The notes under the pieces: model-generated | Database searches by the model: none | The model's input: the letters and a program-made list of their open reading frames with translations, nothing else | Told to the model about the DNA's origin: nothing | Position numbers and translations under genes: made by a program | DNA from: Nitrospira sp. | Lineage (GTDB): Bacteria > Nitrospirota > Nitrospiria > Nitrospirales > Nitrospiraceae | Assembly (NCBI GenBank): GCA_018242665.1 | Contig: JAFEBL010000045.1 | Coordinates: 1 to 64,000 of the forward strand | Reading direction: 5' to 3' | DNA length: 64,000 nucleotides | Part shown: piece by piece, positions 54,229-63,779 of the stretch | How positions within the stretch are numbered: the first letter of the stretch is position 1 | Layout: each line of letters starts with the position of its first letter

Positions 54229-55097
54229 CCTTAGGTGGCGGCCCAGTCTCAGATCTGGCGGCGAACCGTGCCTATGCAGTTCGCGGAGTGCACTTCCGGT
54301 ATGGATCAGGGCGGCCACAGGGAGAGCCGTGGGTGCTTCAGGATGTGACGCTGGACGTCACACAAGGCGAGATCCTTGGCATCGTCGGTCCGAATGGTTC
54401 GGGCAAGACCTCGTTGCTCAAATTGCTGGCCAAATTGGCTGCGCCACAGGAAGGAGACATCGCGTTGTTCGGACGATCGTTGAGCGACCTCTCTCACGAG
54501 GAGGTGGCGCACCGCGTCGCCGTGGTCCCGCAGGACAGTCCGCAGATGTTTCCGTTCACAGTCGCCGAGACCGTTCTGATGGGACGATTTCCCCATCGAC
54601 GGCGCTCGGGATGGAGCCCGGGCTTCGGGTGGGAGGATCGCGATGATTGTCAGGCGGCAGCGCAGGCCATGTTCACGATGGACGTGGCCCATCTCGCCTC
54701 ACGAGCCGTGACCGATGTGTCCGGTGGAGAGCGCCAGCGTATCATGATTGCCCGGGCGTTGACGCAAGCTCCCCGGGTGTTGCTGCTCGATGAACCCACG
54801 GCGTTTCTCGATCTGCAGCACCAGTTGGGGATCTGTTCAACCTTGCGCCGTCTCTGTGACGAGTGCGGGTTAACGGTCGTCATCGTGTCGCACGATTTGA
54901 ATCTCGCCAGTCAGTACTGTGATCGAGTGGCAATGCTGAGGGCTGGCCAGGTGTGCAGGATCGGCTCACCCGCCGAAGTCATGTCGACGGACGTGCTGCG
55001 GGAGGTGTATGGCTGCGAGGTGTTGATCGACGCGCATCCGCAGTCGGGGCTGCCGAGAATTACGCTACCGAGCTCGCGCGAGCCGGCTGTCCGCTGA
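54225..55097 (+). CDS. btuD: Cobalamin ABC transporter ATPase
   Basis: Powers the BtuC channel. The 290 aa protein has Walker A GPNGSGKTS near residue 65, Q-loop VVPQDSPQMFP, signature VSGGERQR, Walker B VLLLDEPT and the switch His in VSHDLN. ATG 54225 overlaps the btuC stop (ATGA) and has AAAGGATC upstream, favoured over ATG 54204. Confidence 0.94.
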   Translation: MTLGGGPVSDLAANRAYAVRGVHFRYGSGRPQGEPWVLQDVTLDVTQGEILGIVGPNGSGKTSLLKLLAKLAAPQEGDIALFGRSLSDLSHEEVAHRVAVVPQDSPQMFPFTVAETVLMGRFPHRRRSGWSPGFGWEDRDDCQAAAQAMFTMDVAHLASRAVTDVSGGERQRIMIARALTQAPRVLLLDEPTAFLDLQHQLGICSTLRRLCDECGLTVVIVSHDLNLASQYCDRVAMLRAGQVCRIGSPAEVMSTDVLREVYGCEVLIDAHPQSGLPRITLPSSREPAVR

Positions 55098-55192
55098 TGA
55101 ATGCGTGTGTTGCGAGAGGGGTTCGCGCCCGGCCCCCTCGTGTGAAGTGAAGGGGCGAGTGTATCACTGGAGAATGGAGTATCAGGAAGACG

Positions 55193-55408
55193 CCGTCAGC
55201 GTCGGGGAAGATGGTGCAAATCCATCACGGTGCCGCCACTGTAAGCGGGGAGTGACTCTGCAAGACGCCACTGTTGGGAGAAGCTGTGAGCCATCAGCGG
55301 TCAGCTATCAGTCAGAAGCTGATTACTGAAAGCTGAGTGCTGTGAGCTTTTTCGGATGGGAAGGCGCAGAGACGCAATGATCCGCAAGTCAGGAGACCCA
55401 ACTGACGG
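55193..55408 (+). promoter_or_regulatory. Cobalamin riboswitch 2 (upstream of btuB and cob operon)
   Basis: Closing stem CCGTCAG (55193-55199) pairs perfectly with CTGACGG (55402-55408). The core shows GGTGCAAATCCATCACGG, then GCCGCCACTGTAAGCGGGGA, and the B12 box AAGTCAGGAGACCCA (55386-55400). The variable arm (about 55281-55351) is a long hairpin of TCAGC/GCTGA repeats similar to that in riboswitch 1. It ends 40 nt before btuB. Confidence 0.92.
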
Positions 55409-55448
55409 AAGGTACGACTGAACCCTTCGAGCGAAAGGGAATGTCAGG

Positions 55449-57431
55449 ATGTGGTCTCTTGTCTGGAGATGGTCTGTTTGTTGTGTGTGCGTGTGCCTTG
55501 TGAATGTCGCACCGGTTTGGGCGGCGGAAAGCCCTGCCGAGCCTCAATCTGAAGCGATTCCCATCGTCGAGACGGAAGAAGTCGTGGTGTCGGCCACGAA
55601 AACCCCGGTGCCGGTCAATCAGGTGACCAGCGCGGTTGAGGTCATCACCGCGCAGGACATGAAAAAGCAAAATATCCGGAGCGTCGTTGACGCGCTGCGT
55701 CTGGCTCAAGGGCTCGCGGTCTTTTCGAGCGGCGGCCCGGGGACTGAAGTCAGCGCGAGAATTCGCGGCGGCAGTGCCAACCAGACGCTCGTGCTGATCG
55801 ATGGTGCCATCGTCAACAGCGCCACCCTGGGAAGTTACGACTTTGCCAACTTGACGACCGACAATATCGAACGCGTCGAGATTCTGCGCGGCGCGCAAAG
55901 CATGTTGTGGGGATCGGATGCGATGGGAGGCGTCATCAACATCGTTACGAAGCGCGGCCAGGGGCCACTGACCGCGACCGGATTCATGGAATACGGGTCC
56001 TTCGCCTCTCTTCGTGAAGGTGGAACGGTCTCGGGCAAACAGGGGATCGTCGATTACAGTCTGTCTCTCTCCCGCTGGGACACCTCCTCCTTTTCCGCGG
56101 TCAACTACCGACGCGGGGCTACGGAACGTGATGCTTATCGCAATTGGCAGGGATCGGGGCGCATTGGCGTCGAACTACCGCATGACGGACGGCTCGATTT
56201 CACCATGCGCTGGATGAATGCCGATACACAACTCGACAATGTGTCGGCGACGTTTCCTGCGGATGTGTATGGATCGAAGCTGCGCAGTCAGCAATATGTG
56301 TTCAGCGGCAGTTATGAGCAGCCGATCACCGGCTGGTGGTCGCAGAAACTGACCCTGTCCCGGTCACAGGAAGCCTCCCTATTTCTGCCGGGGACACTGC
56401 AGCGCAATCTCATCGACGGGTCTTTCAGCACGCCGTTCGGGTCGCCGAACGAAACGCGGGTGTTGTCGAATCGTCTGGAGTGGCAGCACAATGTTCAAAT
56501 CACCAAGTTGTTGTTGGTGAGCGCGGGGTATCAATTTCGTGAGCAGCAGGGAGAGAATGACACGGGACTTACGAACAAGGTGCTTAGTTCCCATGCCGGT
56601 TTTGCGCAAGCGCAATTCAACCTGTGGGATCGTGTATTCGCGACGGCGGGCGTGCGGCACGACAGTTACAACGTGTTCGGCGATGCGACCACCTATCGGC
56701 TGACGGGGGGATATTATCAGAAGGAGACCGATACCAAACTTCGCGTCGGTTATGCCACCGGCTTCCGGGCGCCCAGTATGAACGAACTGTACTTTCCGAA
56801 TTTCGGCAATCCCAATCTGGGCCCGGAAAAGAATCAAAGTATGGATGCGGGGATCGATCAGTACTTTCTCTCGAAGCAGTTGAAACTCTCGGGAGGCCTG
56901 TTCTGGAACCACTACCGCAATCTCATCGTGACGACGTTTGATCCGGGGTTCTGTGCGCCGTTCAGCACCTTCGGGTTCTGTCCGCAACAAGTCGGGACGG
57001 CATCGACCAAAGGATGGGAAGCGGGGCTGACCTACACGTATGCCAGCGATCGGCCATTCCTGCGGGGTGTGGTTGTGCAGGCTCAATATACGAATACGAT
57101 GACGCGTGATTTAGAGTCCCACAGCAGATTGCCCCGTTGGCCGACCGATCAGTGGAGCGCCTCGGTCAGTTATCAGCCGATCGATCCCCTGTGGATTACC
57201 ATCATCGGGCGATACGTTGGATCGCGCTTCAATACGACCGGCGAACAGCAGAATCTGCAGGCCTTCGACGTGTGGTCGCTGGCTGTGACCTATGATGTGA
57301 CGAAGCAGCTCCAGGCCTATCTTCGCGCCGAGAACCTGTTCAATGAGAAGTATGAAGAAATCGCCAGCGCCGGCACGCCCATCCGATCGATTTTCGGCGG
57401 CGTCCGGGTCACGTTCGGCGGCAAATCGTGA
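55449..57431 (+). CDS. btuB: TonB-dependent corrinoid receptor
   Basis: Outer-membrane receptor for cobalamin uptake. The 660 aa protein has a Cys-rich signal peptide (residues 1-26), a TonB box (EEVVVSATKTP), a plug domain (RSVVDALRLAQGLAVFSSGG, IERVEILRGAQSMLWGSDAM, GGVINIVTKRG), and a 22-strand barrel ending in FGGVRVTFGGKS. The riboswitch upstream supports a corrinoid substrate. The next gene begins 13 nt later. Confidence 0.93.
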   Translation: MWSLVWRWSVCCVCVCLVNVAPVWAAESPAEPQSEAIPIVETEEVVVSATKTPVPVNQVTSAVEVITAQDMKKQNIRSVVDALRLAQGLAVFSSGGPGTEVSARIRGGSANQTLVLIDGAIVNSATLGSYDFANLTTDNIERVEILRGAQSMLWGSDAMGGVINIVTKRGQGPLTATGFMEYGSFASLREGGTVSGKQGIVDYSLSLSRWDTSSFSAVNYRRGATERDAYRNWQGSGRIGVELPHDGRLDFTMRWMNADTQLDNVSATFPADVYGSKLRSQQYVFSGSYEQPITGWWSQKLTLSRSQEASLFLPGTLQRNLIDGSFSTPFGSPNETRVLSNRLEWQHNVQITKLLLVSAGYQFREQQGENDTGLTNKVLSSHAGFAQAQFNLWDRVFATAGVRHDSYNVFGDATTYRLTGGYYQKETDTKLRVGYATGFRAPSMNELYFPNFGNPNLGPEKNQSMDAGIDQYFLSKQLKLSGGLFWNHYRNLIVTTFDPGFCAPFSTFGFCPQQVGTASTKGWEAGLTYTYASDRPFLRGVVVQAQYTNTMTRDLESHSRLPRWPTDQWSASVSYQPIDPLWITIIGRYVGSRFNTTGEQQNLQAFDVWSLAVTYDVTKQLQAYLRAENLFNEKYEEIASAGTPIRSIFGGVRVTFGGKS

Positions 57432-57444
57432 TCTGGGAGGCAGC

Positions 57445-58851
57445 GTGACACCGAGGCACCGACCACGACTCGTCATTGCCGGCACCCAGAGCGGTGTCGG
57501 CAAGACCACGGTAACTCTGGCGCTGCTCGCCGCGTTGAAAGGGAAGGGGCTGGTCGTGCAGCCATTCAAGGCCGGGCCGGATTTTATCGACCCTGGTCAC
57601 CATCAGCTGGCGACCGGCCGGCCGTCGCGCAACCTGGATGGCTGGTTACTGGAGGAAGCCGTCAATCGCTCGCTCTTCGCGCGTGCCTCAGCGGATGCGG
57701 ACCTGTCGATCATCGAAGGCATGATGGGCCTCTTCGACGGGAGTTCACCGACGCAGGACAAGGGCAGCACGGCCGAATTGGCCAAGCAGCTCCAGGCTCC
57801 GGTTCTCCTGGTGATCGACGGCAGCGCCATGGCCCGCTCGGCGGCGGCCATGGCATCCGGGTATGCCAGGTTCGATCCCCCTGTGCGAGTGGCGGGTGTC
57901 CTCTTCAATCGTGTACGAAGTGAGGGGCACTACCAGTTGCTGCGAGACGCCGTGACATCGGCCACGGATCTGGAGGTGGTCGGCTATCTGGAGCCGGATT
58001 CGGCCATGACGATTGCCGATCGGCATCTCGGCCTCAAGACGGCGATCGAAGAAGGAGAAAGCGAAGTCTATGCTCGATTAGCCCGGTCCGCGGCACGGAC
58101 GATCGATCTGGATCGAATCGTCGCGCTGGCACGCTCTGCCGCGGACCTTGTCCTATCGGATGAGCCAACGTGTGCTGCACCGGAGCAGCCGCAGACCGTG
58201 CGGGTGGGGGTGGCCTATGATGCGGCCTTCTGTTTTTATTATGAGGACAACCTGGAGTTGCTGAGAGCCGCCGGGGCCGAGCTCGTGCGGTTTTCACCTC
58301 TGCGCGATGCTACTCTACCCGATGTCGATCTGCTCTATCTTGGTGGCGGGTATCCCGAGCTGTACGGTGAGGTCCTGGCGGCCAACGTGCGCATGCGATC
58401 CGCAGTGCGGACATTCAGCGACCGGGGCGGGGCGATCTACGCCGAGTGCGGCGGGTTGATGTATCTCACACAGGCGATCCGCGATATGGCGGGGCGTCGG
58501 CATGAGATGGTGGGCGTCGTGTCGGCAGAAGCGGTCATGCGGAAGGCCGGGATGACGCTGGGGTATCGCACCGTGCGTCTGACAGCGCCCTGTCTGCTCG
58601 GTCCGGCTGGCACGGTCTTACGGGGGCATGAGTTCCACTATTCGCTGCTGGAGCCTACCGGCGACCTGCACTATGCCTGCGCATTATCGGATGCGGATGG
58701 CAAGCCGGTGGGATCGGATGGAGTGATGAGGCGAAACACCTTGGCGGTGTATAGTCATCAACACTTTGCCAGTTGCCCGGAGGTGGTCGTCCATCTGCTC
58801 GCGGCTGCGTGTCGAGCGCGACGGGAGTTGGCTGCGGCGGGAAGCGCATGA
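57445..58851 (+). CDS. cbiA: Cobyrinic acid a,c-diamide synthase
   Basis: Amidates the a and c side chains of the corrin ring using glutamine and ATP. The 468 aa protein has an N-terminal P-loop (IAGTQSGVGKTTVTLALL), PFKAGPDFIDPGHH, the family motif EGMMGLFDG, and a C-terminal class I glutaminase domain with Cys in YAECGGLMYL and a terminal His region (YSHQHFASCPE). GTG 57445 has GGAGG upstream. Whether earlier corrin-ring genes exist elsewhere cannot be seen. Confidence 0.92.
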   Translation: MTPRHRPRLVIAGTQSGVGKTTVTLALLAALKGKGLVVQPFKAGPDFIDPGHHQLATGRPSRNLDGWLLEEAVNRSLFARASADADLSIIEGMMGLFDGSSPTQDKGSTAELAKQLQAPVLLVIDGSAMARSAAAMASGYARFDPPVRVAGVLFNRVRSEGHYQLLRDAVTSATDLEVVGYLEPDSAMTIADRHLGLKTAIEEGESEVYARLARSAARTIDLDRIVALARSAADLVLSDEPTCAAPEQPQTVRVGVAYDAAFCFYYEDNLELLRAAGAELVRFSPLRDATLPDVDLLYLGGGYPELYGEVLAANVRMRSAVRTFSDRGGAIYAECGGLMYLTQAIRDMAGRRHEMVGVVSAEAVMRKAGMTLGYRTVRLTAPCLLGPAGTVLRGHEFHYSLLEPTGDLHYACALSDADGKPVGSDGVMRRNTLAVYSHQHFASCPEVVVHLLAAACRARRELAAAGSA

Positions 58852-58852
58852 G

Positions 58853-59452
58853 ATGACGGAACAAGACGACTATACGGCCAAGATGCAGCGCCTGAAGGTG
58901 TCGGTGGATCGTCGTATTGAGGCGGCTCAAGACGAGAAAGGCCTGCTGATTGTCTATACTGGCGCGGGAAAGGGGAAGACCACCGCTGCGCTCGGCATGG
59001 CCCTGCGCGTGCTGGGCCATGGGATGAAGGTGGCGGTCGTGCAATTCATCAAGGGCGCCATCGATACGGCGGAAGAACGCATGCTCCGGTCATTCGGTGA
59101 GTCTGTGACGTTTCTTCGCATGGGTGAGGGATATACCTGGGAAACACAGGATCGCGAGCGTGATACGAGATTCGCTCAGGAGGCCTGGAACAAAGCCTGC
59201 GAGTTCATGGCTGATCCCTCTTATGCGATGGTCATTCTCGACGAATTCAATATCGTCCTCCAGCACGGGTACACCAATTTCGACGAGGTGCTACCGCGCT
59301 TGCAGGCCCGTCCGGCCATGCAGCACGTGGTCATCACTGGCCGAGGGGCTCCTCCCGCGCTGATCGAGGCGGCAGACCTGGTCACGGAAATGAAACAGGT
59401 CAAACATCCCTTTCGGAAAGGGATCAAAGCACAGGCGGGAGTGGAATTTTGA
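58853..59452 (+). CDS. cobO: Corrinoid adenosyltransferase, CobO/BtuR type
   Basis: Attaches the 5'-deoxyadenosyl group to cobalt. The 199 aa protein carries the P-loop YTGAGKGKTTAALGMALR near residues 37-54, VVQFIKGA, VILDEFNIVLQHG, VITGRGAP and DLVTEMKQVKHPF. ATG 58853 follows the cbiA stop by one base. A second, unrelated adenosyltransferase (PduO type) is encoded at 59735. Confidence 0.94.
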   Translation: MTEQDDYTAKMQRLKVSVDRRIEAAQDEKGLLIVYTGAGKGKTTAALGMALRVLGHGMKVAVVQFIKGAIDTAEERMLRSFGESVTFLRMGEGYTWETQDRERDTRFAQEAWNKACEFMADPSYAMVILDEFNIVLQHGYTNFDEVLPRLQARPAMQHVVITGRGAPPALIEAADLVTEMKQVKHPFRKGIKAQAGVEF

Positions 59453-59643
59453 GAGGTCCAGTCAGCAAGACCTGCGAACAGTGCCGGCAGCCCTTTGAAT
59501 GTGGGGGGTATCAATGCTGGTGCGGGAAGATCGGAATCACCGAGGCTCAGATGGATTGGATTGCGGCACGCTATCAGGATTGTCTGTGCCCCGCCTGCTT
59601 GCAGCAGGTGGTAGACGGGACGCTAGGGCCGGAGTGTTCGTAG
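59449..59643 (+). CDS. Cysteine-rich CWC-family small protein (64 aa)
   Basis: A small protein with KTCEQCRQPFECG, CWCGK and CLCPACL. This matches the cysteine-rich CWC pattern (three paired Cys sites and a Cys-Trp-Cys core), probably a metal-binding fold. The function is unknown in the family. It starts at TTG 59449, overlapping the cobO stop, and is followed by pduO, so it is inside the operon. Confidence 0.75.
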   Translation: MRGPVSKTCEQCRQPFECGGYQCWCGKIGITEAQMDWIAARYQDCLCPACLQQVVDGTLGPECS

Positions 59644-59734
59644 CGAGCTCCTTCAGATCAAGAGGATGTGCGACGCGGCGCGGCGTTGCCGGGGGCGGGA
59701 CTGTCGGAGAAACAGGAAAAGATTGGAGCGGATG

Positions 59735-60331
59735 ATGCGGATCACCAAGGTCTATACAAGAACCGGCGATGCGGGCCAAACCAGACTGGCCGGAGGGCAG
59801 CAGGTGTGGAAAGACTGTCTGCGAGTGGAAGCCTATGGGACGGTCGATGAGCTGAATGCGTCCGTAGGATTAGTTCGCGCCATGAATGCCGAGGGCCGAG
59901 GAACCTCTCCGGCGTCCGCGCAGCTCGAAGCAGACCTGCGCTGGATTCAGAATAAATTGTTCGATGTCGGGAGTCTGCTCGCCACGGCTCCAGGCCAGAC
60001 CTTCCCGAACATGCCGACCGTCACGGAGGGCGATGTCATCAGGCTCGAGCAGATGATTGATCGCTGCCAGGAGGAACTGGCTCCGCTCAAGGAGTTTATT
60101 CTGCCGGGCGGGGGGAAAGTCTCGGCGACGTTGCATCAAGCGCGTACGATTTGCCGGCGAGCCGAGCGCGAGTGCATCAGGCTGAGCCGGGAAGAGGAAG
60201 TCGCGGCCGAGCTCAATAAGTATCTCAACCGGTTGAGTGATGCCTTGTTTGTCATGGCGCGCTGGGTGGCCAAGACGCAGGGAGAGCCGGAATTTTTGTG
60301 GCAGCGGGAATCCAATGCCTCGACCACGTAA
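59735..60331 (+). CDS. pduO: ATP:cob(I)alamin adenosyltransferase, PduO type
   Basis: A trimeric helical enzyme that also makes adenosylcobalamin, unrelated in fold to CobO. The 198 aa protein starts RITKVYTRTGDAGQTRLAGG, with YGTVDELNASVGL and the C-terminal RRAERECIRLSREE then YLNRLSDALFVMAR. ATG 59735 has GGAG at 6 nt. Its last 17 nt overlap cobU. It may be specialised for salvaged corrinoids. Confidence 0.94.
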   Translation: MRITKVYTRTGDAGQTRLAGGQQVWKDCLRVEAYGTVDELNASVGLVRAMNAEGRGTSPASAQLEADLRWIQNKLFDVGSLLATAPGQTFPNMPTVTEGDVIRLEQMIDRCQEELAPLKEFILPGGGKVSATLHQARTICRRAERECIRLSREEEVAAELNKYLNRLSDALFVMARWVAKTQGEPEFLWQRESNASTT

Positions 60332-60872
60332 GTTGGCGACGCAGCGCCGAGCGGCAGGATCCCGTCTCATCCTGATGCTGGGGGGAGCCGCTTCGGGAAA
60401 AAGCCAAGCGGCGTTGGACAAGGCCGGTCGCAGGGGGCCCAAGGCGTTCGTGGCGACCGGGCAAGCGCTGGATGGCGAAATGAACGCGCGTATCGAGCGG
60501 CACCGGGCAACCCGTGCGGCCGATTGGGCTACGGCGGAGGTTCCGCGATCGTTGGAGAACTGGTTTCGATCGGAGGGCGCTCGATACCGCACGATTGTGG
60601 TGGATTGCCTGACCCTCTGGGTGAGCAATATGTGTGGCCGTCGCATTGTCGGGAAAGATCTGACCAGCGACGTGGATGAACTGATACAGGCGATTCGCCG
60701 GACTCCGGCGCGAGTCGTGTTGGTGAGCAACGAGCTGGGGTTTGGGTTGGTGCCGACCAGCCGGGATGCCCGCGCCTTTCGCGACCTCGCGGGTCGCGTC
60801 AATCAGCAGTTCGCCGCTGCGGCCGACGAAGTCTATTTCATCGTGGCCGGTCAATCGCTCAAGCTGAAATGA
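60315..60872 (+). CDS. cobU: Adenosylcobinamide kinase / guanylyltransferase
   Basis: Phosphorylates adenosylcobinamide and converts it to GDP-cobinamide. The 185 aa protein has the P-loop [13 protein letters not shown], the guanylylation His in [20 protein letters not shown], and [11 protein letters not shown]. The start lies inside pduO by 17 nt in another frame, implying coupled translation. Confidence 0.93.
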   Translation: MPRPRKLATQRRAAGSRLILMLGGAASGKSQAALDKAGRRGPKAFVATGQALDGEMNARIERHRATRAADWATAEVPRSLENWFRSEGARYRTIVVDCLTLWVSNMCGRRIVGKDLTSDVDELIQAIRRTPARVVLVSNELGFGLVPTSRDARAFRDLAGRVNQQFAAAADEVYFIVAGQSLKLK

Positions 60873-60888
60873 AGGGGAGAACCATCTG

Positions 60889-61944
60889 ATGACGATCGAT
60901 GAGGCGGTGCGGCTGATTCAACCGGTGAATGGGCAGATCGCTGAGAAGGCTCAGGCTCGCTTGGACGGATTGACCAAACCCCTCGGGAGTCTCGGGCGAT
61001 TGGAAGAGACGGCGGTGCGGTACGCCGCCATCACCGGCGAGGTGAAACCGAATGTGCCGCGCGGGGTGGTGTTCACGTTTGCCGCCGATCACGGGGTGGC
61101 AATGGAAGGGGTGAGCGCCTATCCCAGTGAAGTCACACCGCAGATGGTCCTGAATTTTCTTCGAGGCGGCGCCGGGGTGAATGTCTTGGCGCGACATACC
61201 GGAGTCGAGGTCCGGGTGGTGGATATTGGTGTGGCCTACGACTTCGGGACGGTTCCTGGCCTTATCCAGAAGAAAGTCATGCGGGGGACGAGAAACCTCC
61301 GGCGGGAACCGGCCATGAGTCGAACAGAAGCAGCGCAGGCGTTGCAGATCGGCATTGAGCTGGCGACCGAGGCGGCGCGCGAAGGTATCGGGATGATCGG
61401 TACCGGCGAAATGGGCATCGGGAACACGACTCCGAGCGCGGCGATCGCGGCGGTGATGACAGGACGACCCGTGGCTGACGTGACGGGACGCGGTACCGGC
61501 ATTGACGACGCTGGTCATGTCCATAAGATTCAGGTCATTCAGGAGGCATTGGAGCGGCATTGTCCCGATCGGACTGATGCGCTCGATGTGCTGGCTAAGG
61601 TGGGCGGTCTGGAAATCGCCGGACTGGCCGGGCTGATCCTGGGCGCCGCAGCGGCACGGGTCCCGGTGGTGTTGGATGGATTTATTGCCGGCGCCGCCGC
61701 CGTGATTGCTGCGGGGATGCAACCGCTCTGCCGCGACTATCTGATTGCGTCGCATCGATCGGTTGAACGGGGACATCAGGTGATCCTGGATCACCTCGGC
61801 CTTAAGGCGCTGTTGGATCTCGATCTGCGGCTCGGGGAAGGAACGGGAGCCTGCCTGGGCATGGGGCTGGTGCAGGCCTCGATCAAGATTCTCACCGAGA
61901 TGGCGACGTTTGGCGAAGCCGGTGTCTCGCAACGGGAGGCGTGA
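60889..61944 (+). CDS. cobT: Nicotinate-nucleotide:dimethylbenzimidazole phosphoribosyltransferase
   Basis: Activates the lower ligand base of cobalamin as its alpha-ribotide. The 351 aa protein is typical: [58 protein letters not shown] and the catalytic Glu region [24 protein letters not shown] precedes the ATG. Confidence 0.96.
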   Translation: MTIDEAVRLIQPVNGQIAEKAQARLDGLTKPLGSLGRLEETAVRYAAITGEVKPNVPRGVVFTFAADHGVAMEGVSAYPSEVTPQMVLNFLRGGAGVNVLARHTGVEVRVVDIGVAYDFGTVPGLIQKKVMRGTRNLRREPAMSRTEAAQALQIGIELATEAAREGIGMIGTGEMGIGNTTPSAAIAAVMTGRPVADVTGRGTGIDDAGHVHKIQVIQEALERHCPDRTDALDVLAKVGGLEIAGLAGLILGAAAARVPVVLDGFIAGAAAVIAAGMQPLCRDYLIASHRSVERGHQVILDHLGLKALLDLDLRLGEGTGACLGMGLVQASIKILTEMATFGEAGVSQREA

Positions 61945-61947
61945 ACG

Positions 61948-62826
61948 GTGAAACGTGACATGCCGAACGAGGGAACCGTAGAAACGGTGCGTTCCTATCC
62001 GGCAGAATCCGGGCTCCGTATGCAGTCTGAGCGTGGCGATGTTGCTCGCGGTTCACATGTCATGCGTGACGTGTTCCGTTCGTTCGTCCTGGCCTGGCAT
62101 TTTCTGACGGCCATTCCGATCAGTCGTCGTCACCATGATCCGACGGCGAATGAGCTGGCGGCGTCGATGGCCTGGTATTCGACGGTCGGACTCCTGATCG
62201 GCGGCCTTCTCGCGCTGGTGGATCAGACGTTACGCTGGTGGATGGCGAGTGAGGTGGTGAGCGTGCTGCTGATCGTGCTGTTGGTCTTGCTCACGCGTGG
62301 ACTCCATCAAGACGGGCTCGCGGACACGGTCGATGGGTTGGCCGGTGGACGGACGGTGGAAGACCGGCTGCGCATCATGCGTGATCCAAGTGTGGGAGCC
62401 CTCGGCGCGACCGGCCTCTTTCTGTCCCTGCTCCTGCGCTATGCTGGTTTGATGGCGTTGCCGCAAGCCTGGCGTTTCCCTGTGCTGCTCTGCATGCCGG
62501 CGGTTGGTCGGTGGGCAATGGTCTGTGTGGCCTGGGCCTCTCCCTCTGCGCGGCGCGATGGAGGCTTGGCCTCGGCCTTCCTCACAAACCTGTCGTGGCA
62601 CCATGTTCTGCTCGCGAGCCTCGTGTTGGCGGTGGCCTTAACCGCAGGACTAGGCGCCGTTCCGGCAGTCGTCACGATGGGGGTGGGGGCGGGGGTGATT
62701 CTGTTCGTGCGATACAGGTGCCGTCAGTGGTTCGGCGGCGTGACCGGCGATCTGCTCGGCGCCACTAATGAGTTGATCGAAATTCTGTTTCTGTTGCTGA
62801 TTCCGGTCTTGGTGATGGCTCGATGA
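61948..62826 (+). CDS. cobS: Cobalamin synthase (adenosylcobinamide-GDP ribazoletransferase)
   Basis: Integral inner-membrane enzyme that joins GDP-cobinamide and alpha-ribazole. The 292 aa protein has an N-terminal polar extension of about 40 residues, then FLTAIPIS, LVLLTRGLHQDGLADTVDGL (the conserved acidic loop), and VTGDLLGATNELIEI near the C-terminus, with six or so membrane helices. GTG 61948 has GGGAGGCG upstream. It overlaps cbiB by 4 nt. Confidence 0.93.
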   Translation: MKRDMPNEGTVETVRSYPAESGLRMQSERGDVARGSHVMRDVFRSFVLAWHFLTAIPISRRHHDPTANELAASMAWYSTVGLLIGGLLALVDQTLRWWMASEVVSVLLIVLLVLLTRGLHQDGLADTVDGLAGGRTVEDRLRIMRDPSVGALGATGLFLSLLLRYAGLMALPQAWRFPVLLCMPAVGRWAMVCVAWASPSARRDGGLASAFLTNLSWHHVLLASLVLAVALTAGLGAVPAVVTMGVGAGVILFVRYRCRQWFGGVTGDLLGATNELIEILFLLLIPVLVMAR

Positions 62827-63779
62827 CCGGCGTCGATTTGTTCCTGGCTGTCTTGCTCGATGTGGCCGCGGGTGACCCTCGCTGGCTGCCTCATCCGGTG
62901 CGGGGCATGGGGGCCGTGATCGGTTGGATCGATTATCGCATTCGAGACATCTGTAAAAGCGAGCAGGCGCTTCAGATTGCCGGTGTTTGTCTGGCGCTCG
63001 GCCTTCCGGCTGCAGTCTATGCGGCAGCCACCTGGCTGATTACCCAGGCTGCTGCAACGAGTCCGATCTTGGGACAGGCAATCGGTATCGGCTTGGCCTA
63101 TACCACGCTGGCCGGGCGCGACCTCTACGACCATGTTCAGGCAGTCACAGGCGCCTTGGCGGCCGGTGATCTGGCTGGGGCACGAAAAGCGGTCGCCATG
63201 ATTGTGGGTCGTGACAGTGCCGCGCTGACCGAGTCGGAGATTGCGCGCGCGACGGTTGAGACGATCGCGGAAAGCGCCTCTGACGGGATCATCGCCCCAT
63301 TGGTCTATCTCTCGCTCGGTGGCGCGCCGCTGGCGCTGGCCTATAAAGCCGTCAACACCCTCGACTCCATGATCGGGCATCGCGATGAGCGATATGAACA
63401 CTTCGGCTGGGCCTCCGCCCGACTCGACGATGTGGTGAACTGGGTGCCCGCTCGACTGACCGGTGGCTTCATTGCGCTGGCTGCTGGTTTATCCACCGGG
63501 CAATGGCATCGCATTCATGAGAGTTGGTATATCCTGCATCGGGACGGGGACAAGCATCCCAGCCCGAACAGCGGACAGCCTGAGGCCGCCATGGCCGGCG
63601 CGTTGGGCGTGCAACTTGGCGGACGGAATTATTACGACGGCGTGCCGCACGATACCGAACTCCTCGGTGATGGGTCCGCGGAATTGGCTCCCGAACATAT
63701 TAGTCATGCCACCCGAATCATGCAGGTCACCTATGCGCTCGGCCTGTTCTTTGCCGCCTTGTCCCTGTGGGTAGCATGA
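62823..63779 (+). CDS. cbiB: Adenosylcobinamide-phosphate synthase
   Basis: Inner-membrane enzyme attaching the aminopropanol (phosphate) arm to cobyric acid. The 318 aa protein has VLLDVAAGDPRWLPHPVRGM at the N-terminus, ARKAVAMIVGRDSAALTESE, ETIAESASDGIIAPL and HPSPNSGQPEAAMAGALGVQ. It shares ATGA overlaps with cobS and with the next gene. Confidence 0.95.
   Translation: MTGVDLFLAVLLDVAAGDPRWLPHPVRGMGAVIGWIDYRIRDICKSEQALQIAGVCLALGLPAAVYAAATWLITQAAATSPILGQAIGIGLAYTTLAGRDLYDHVQAVTGALAAGDLAGARKAVAMIVGRDSAALTESEIARATVETIAESASDGIIAPLVYLSLGGAPLALAYKAVNTLDSMIGHRDERYEHFGWASARLDDVVNWVPARLTGGFIALAAGLSTGQWHRIHESWYILHRDGDKHPSPNSGQPEAAMAGALGVQLGGRNYYDGVPHDTELLGDGSAELAPEHISHATRIMQVTYALGLFFAALSLWVA

Noticed and set aside
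55281-55351. The TCAGC/GCTGA hairpin as an independent terminator
   Set aside because: Although a TTTTT follows it, the hairpin sits in the variable arm of the riboswitch, upstream of the B12 box, so it is part of the aptamer rather than an expression platform.
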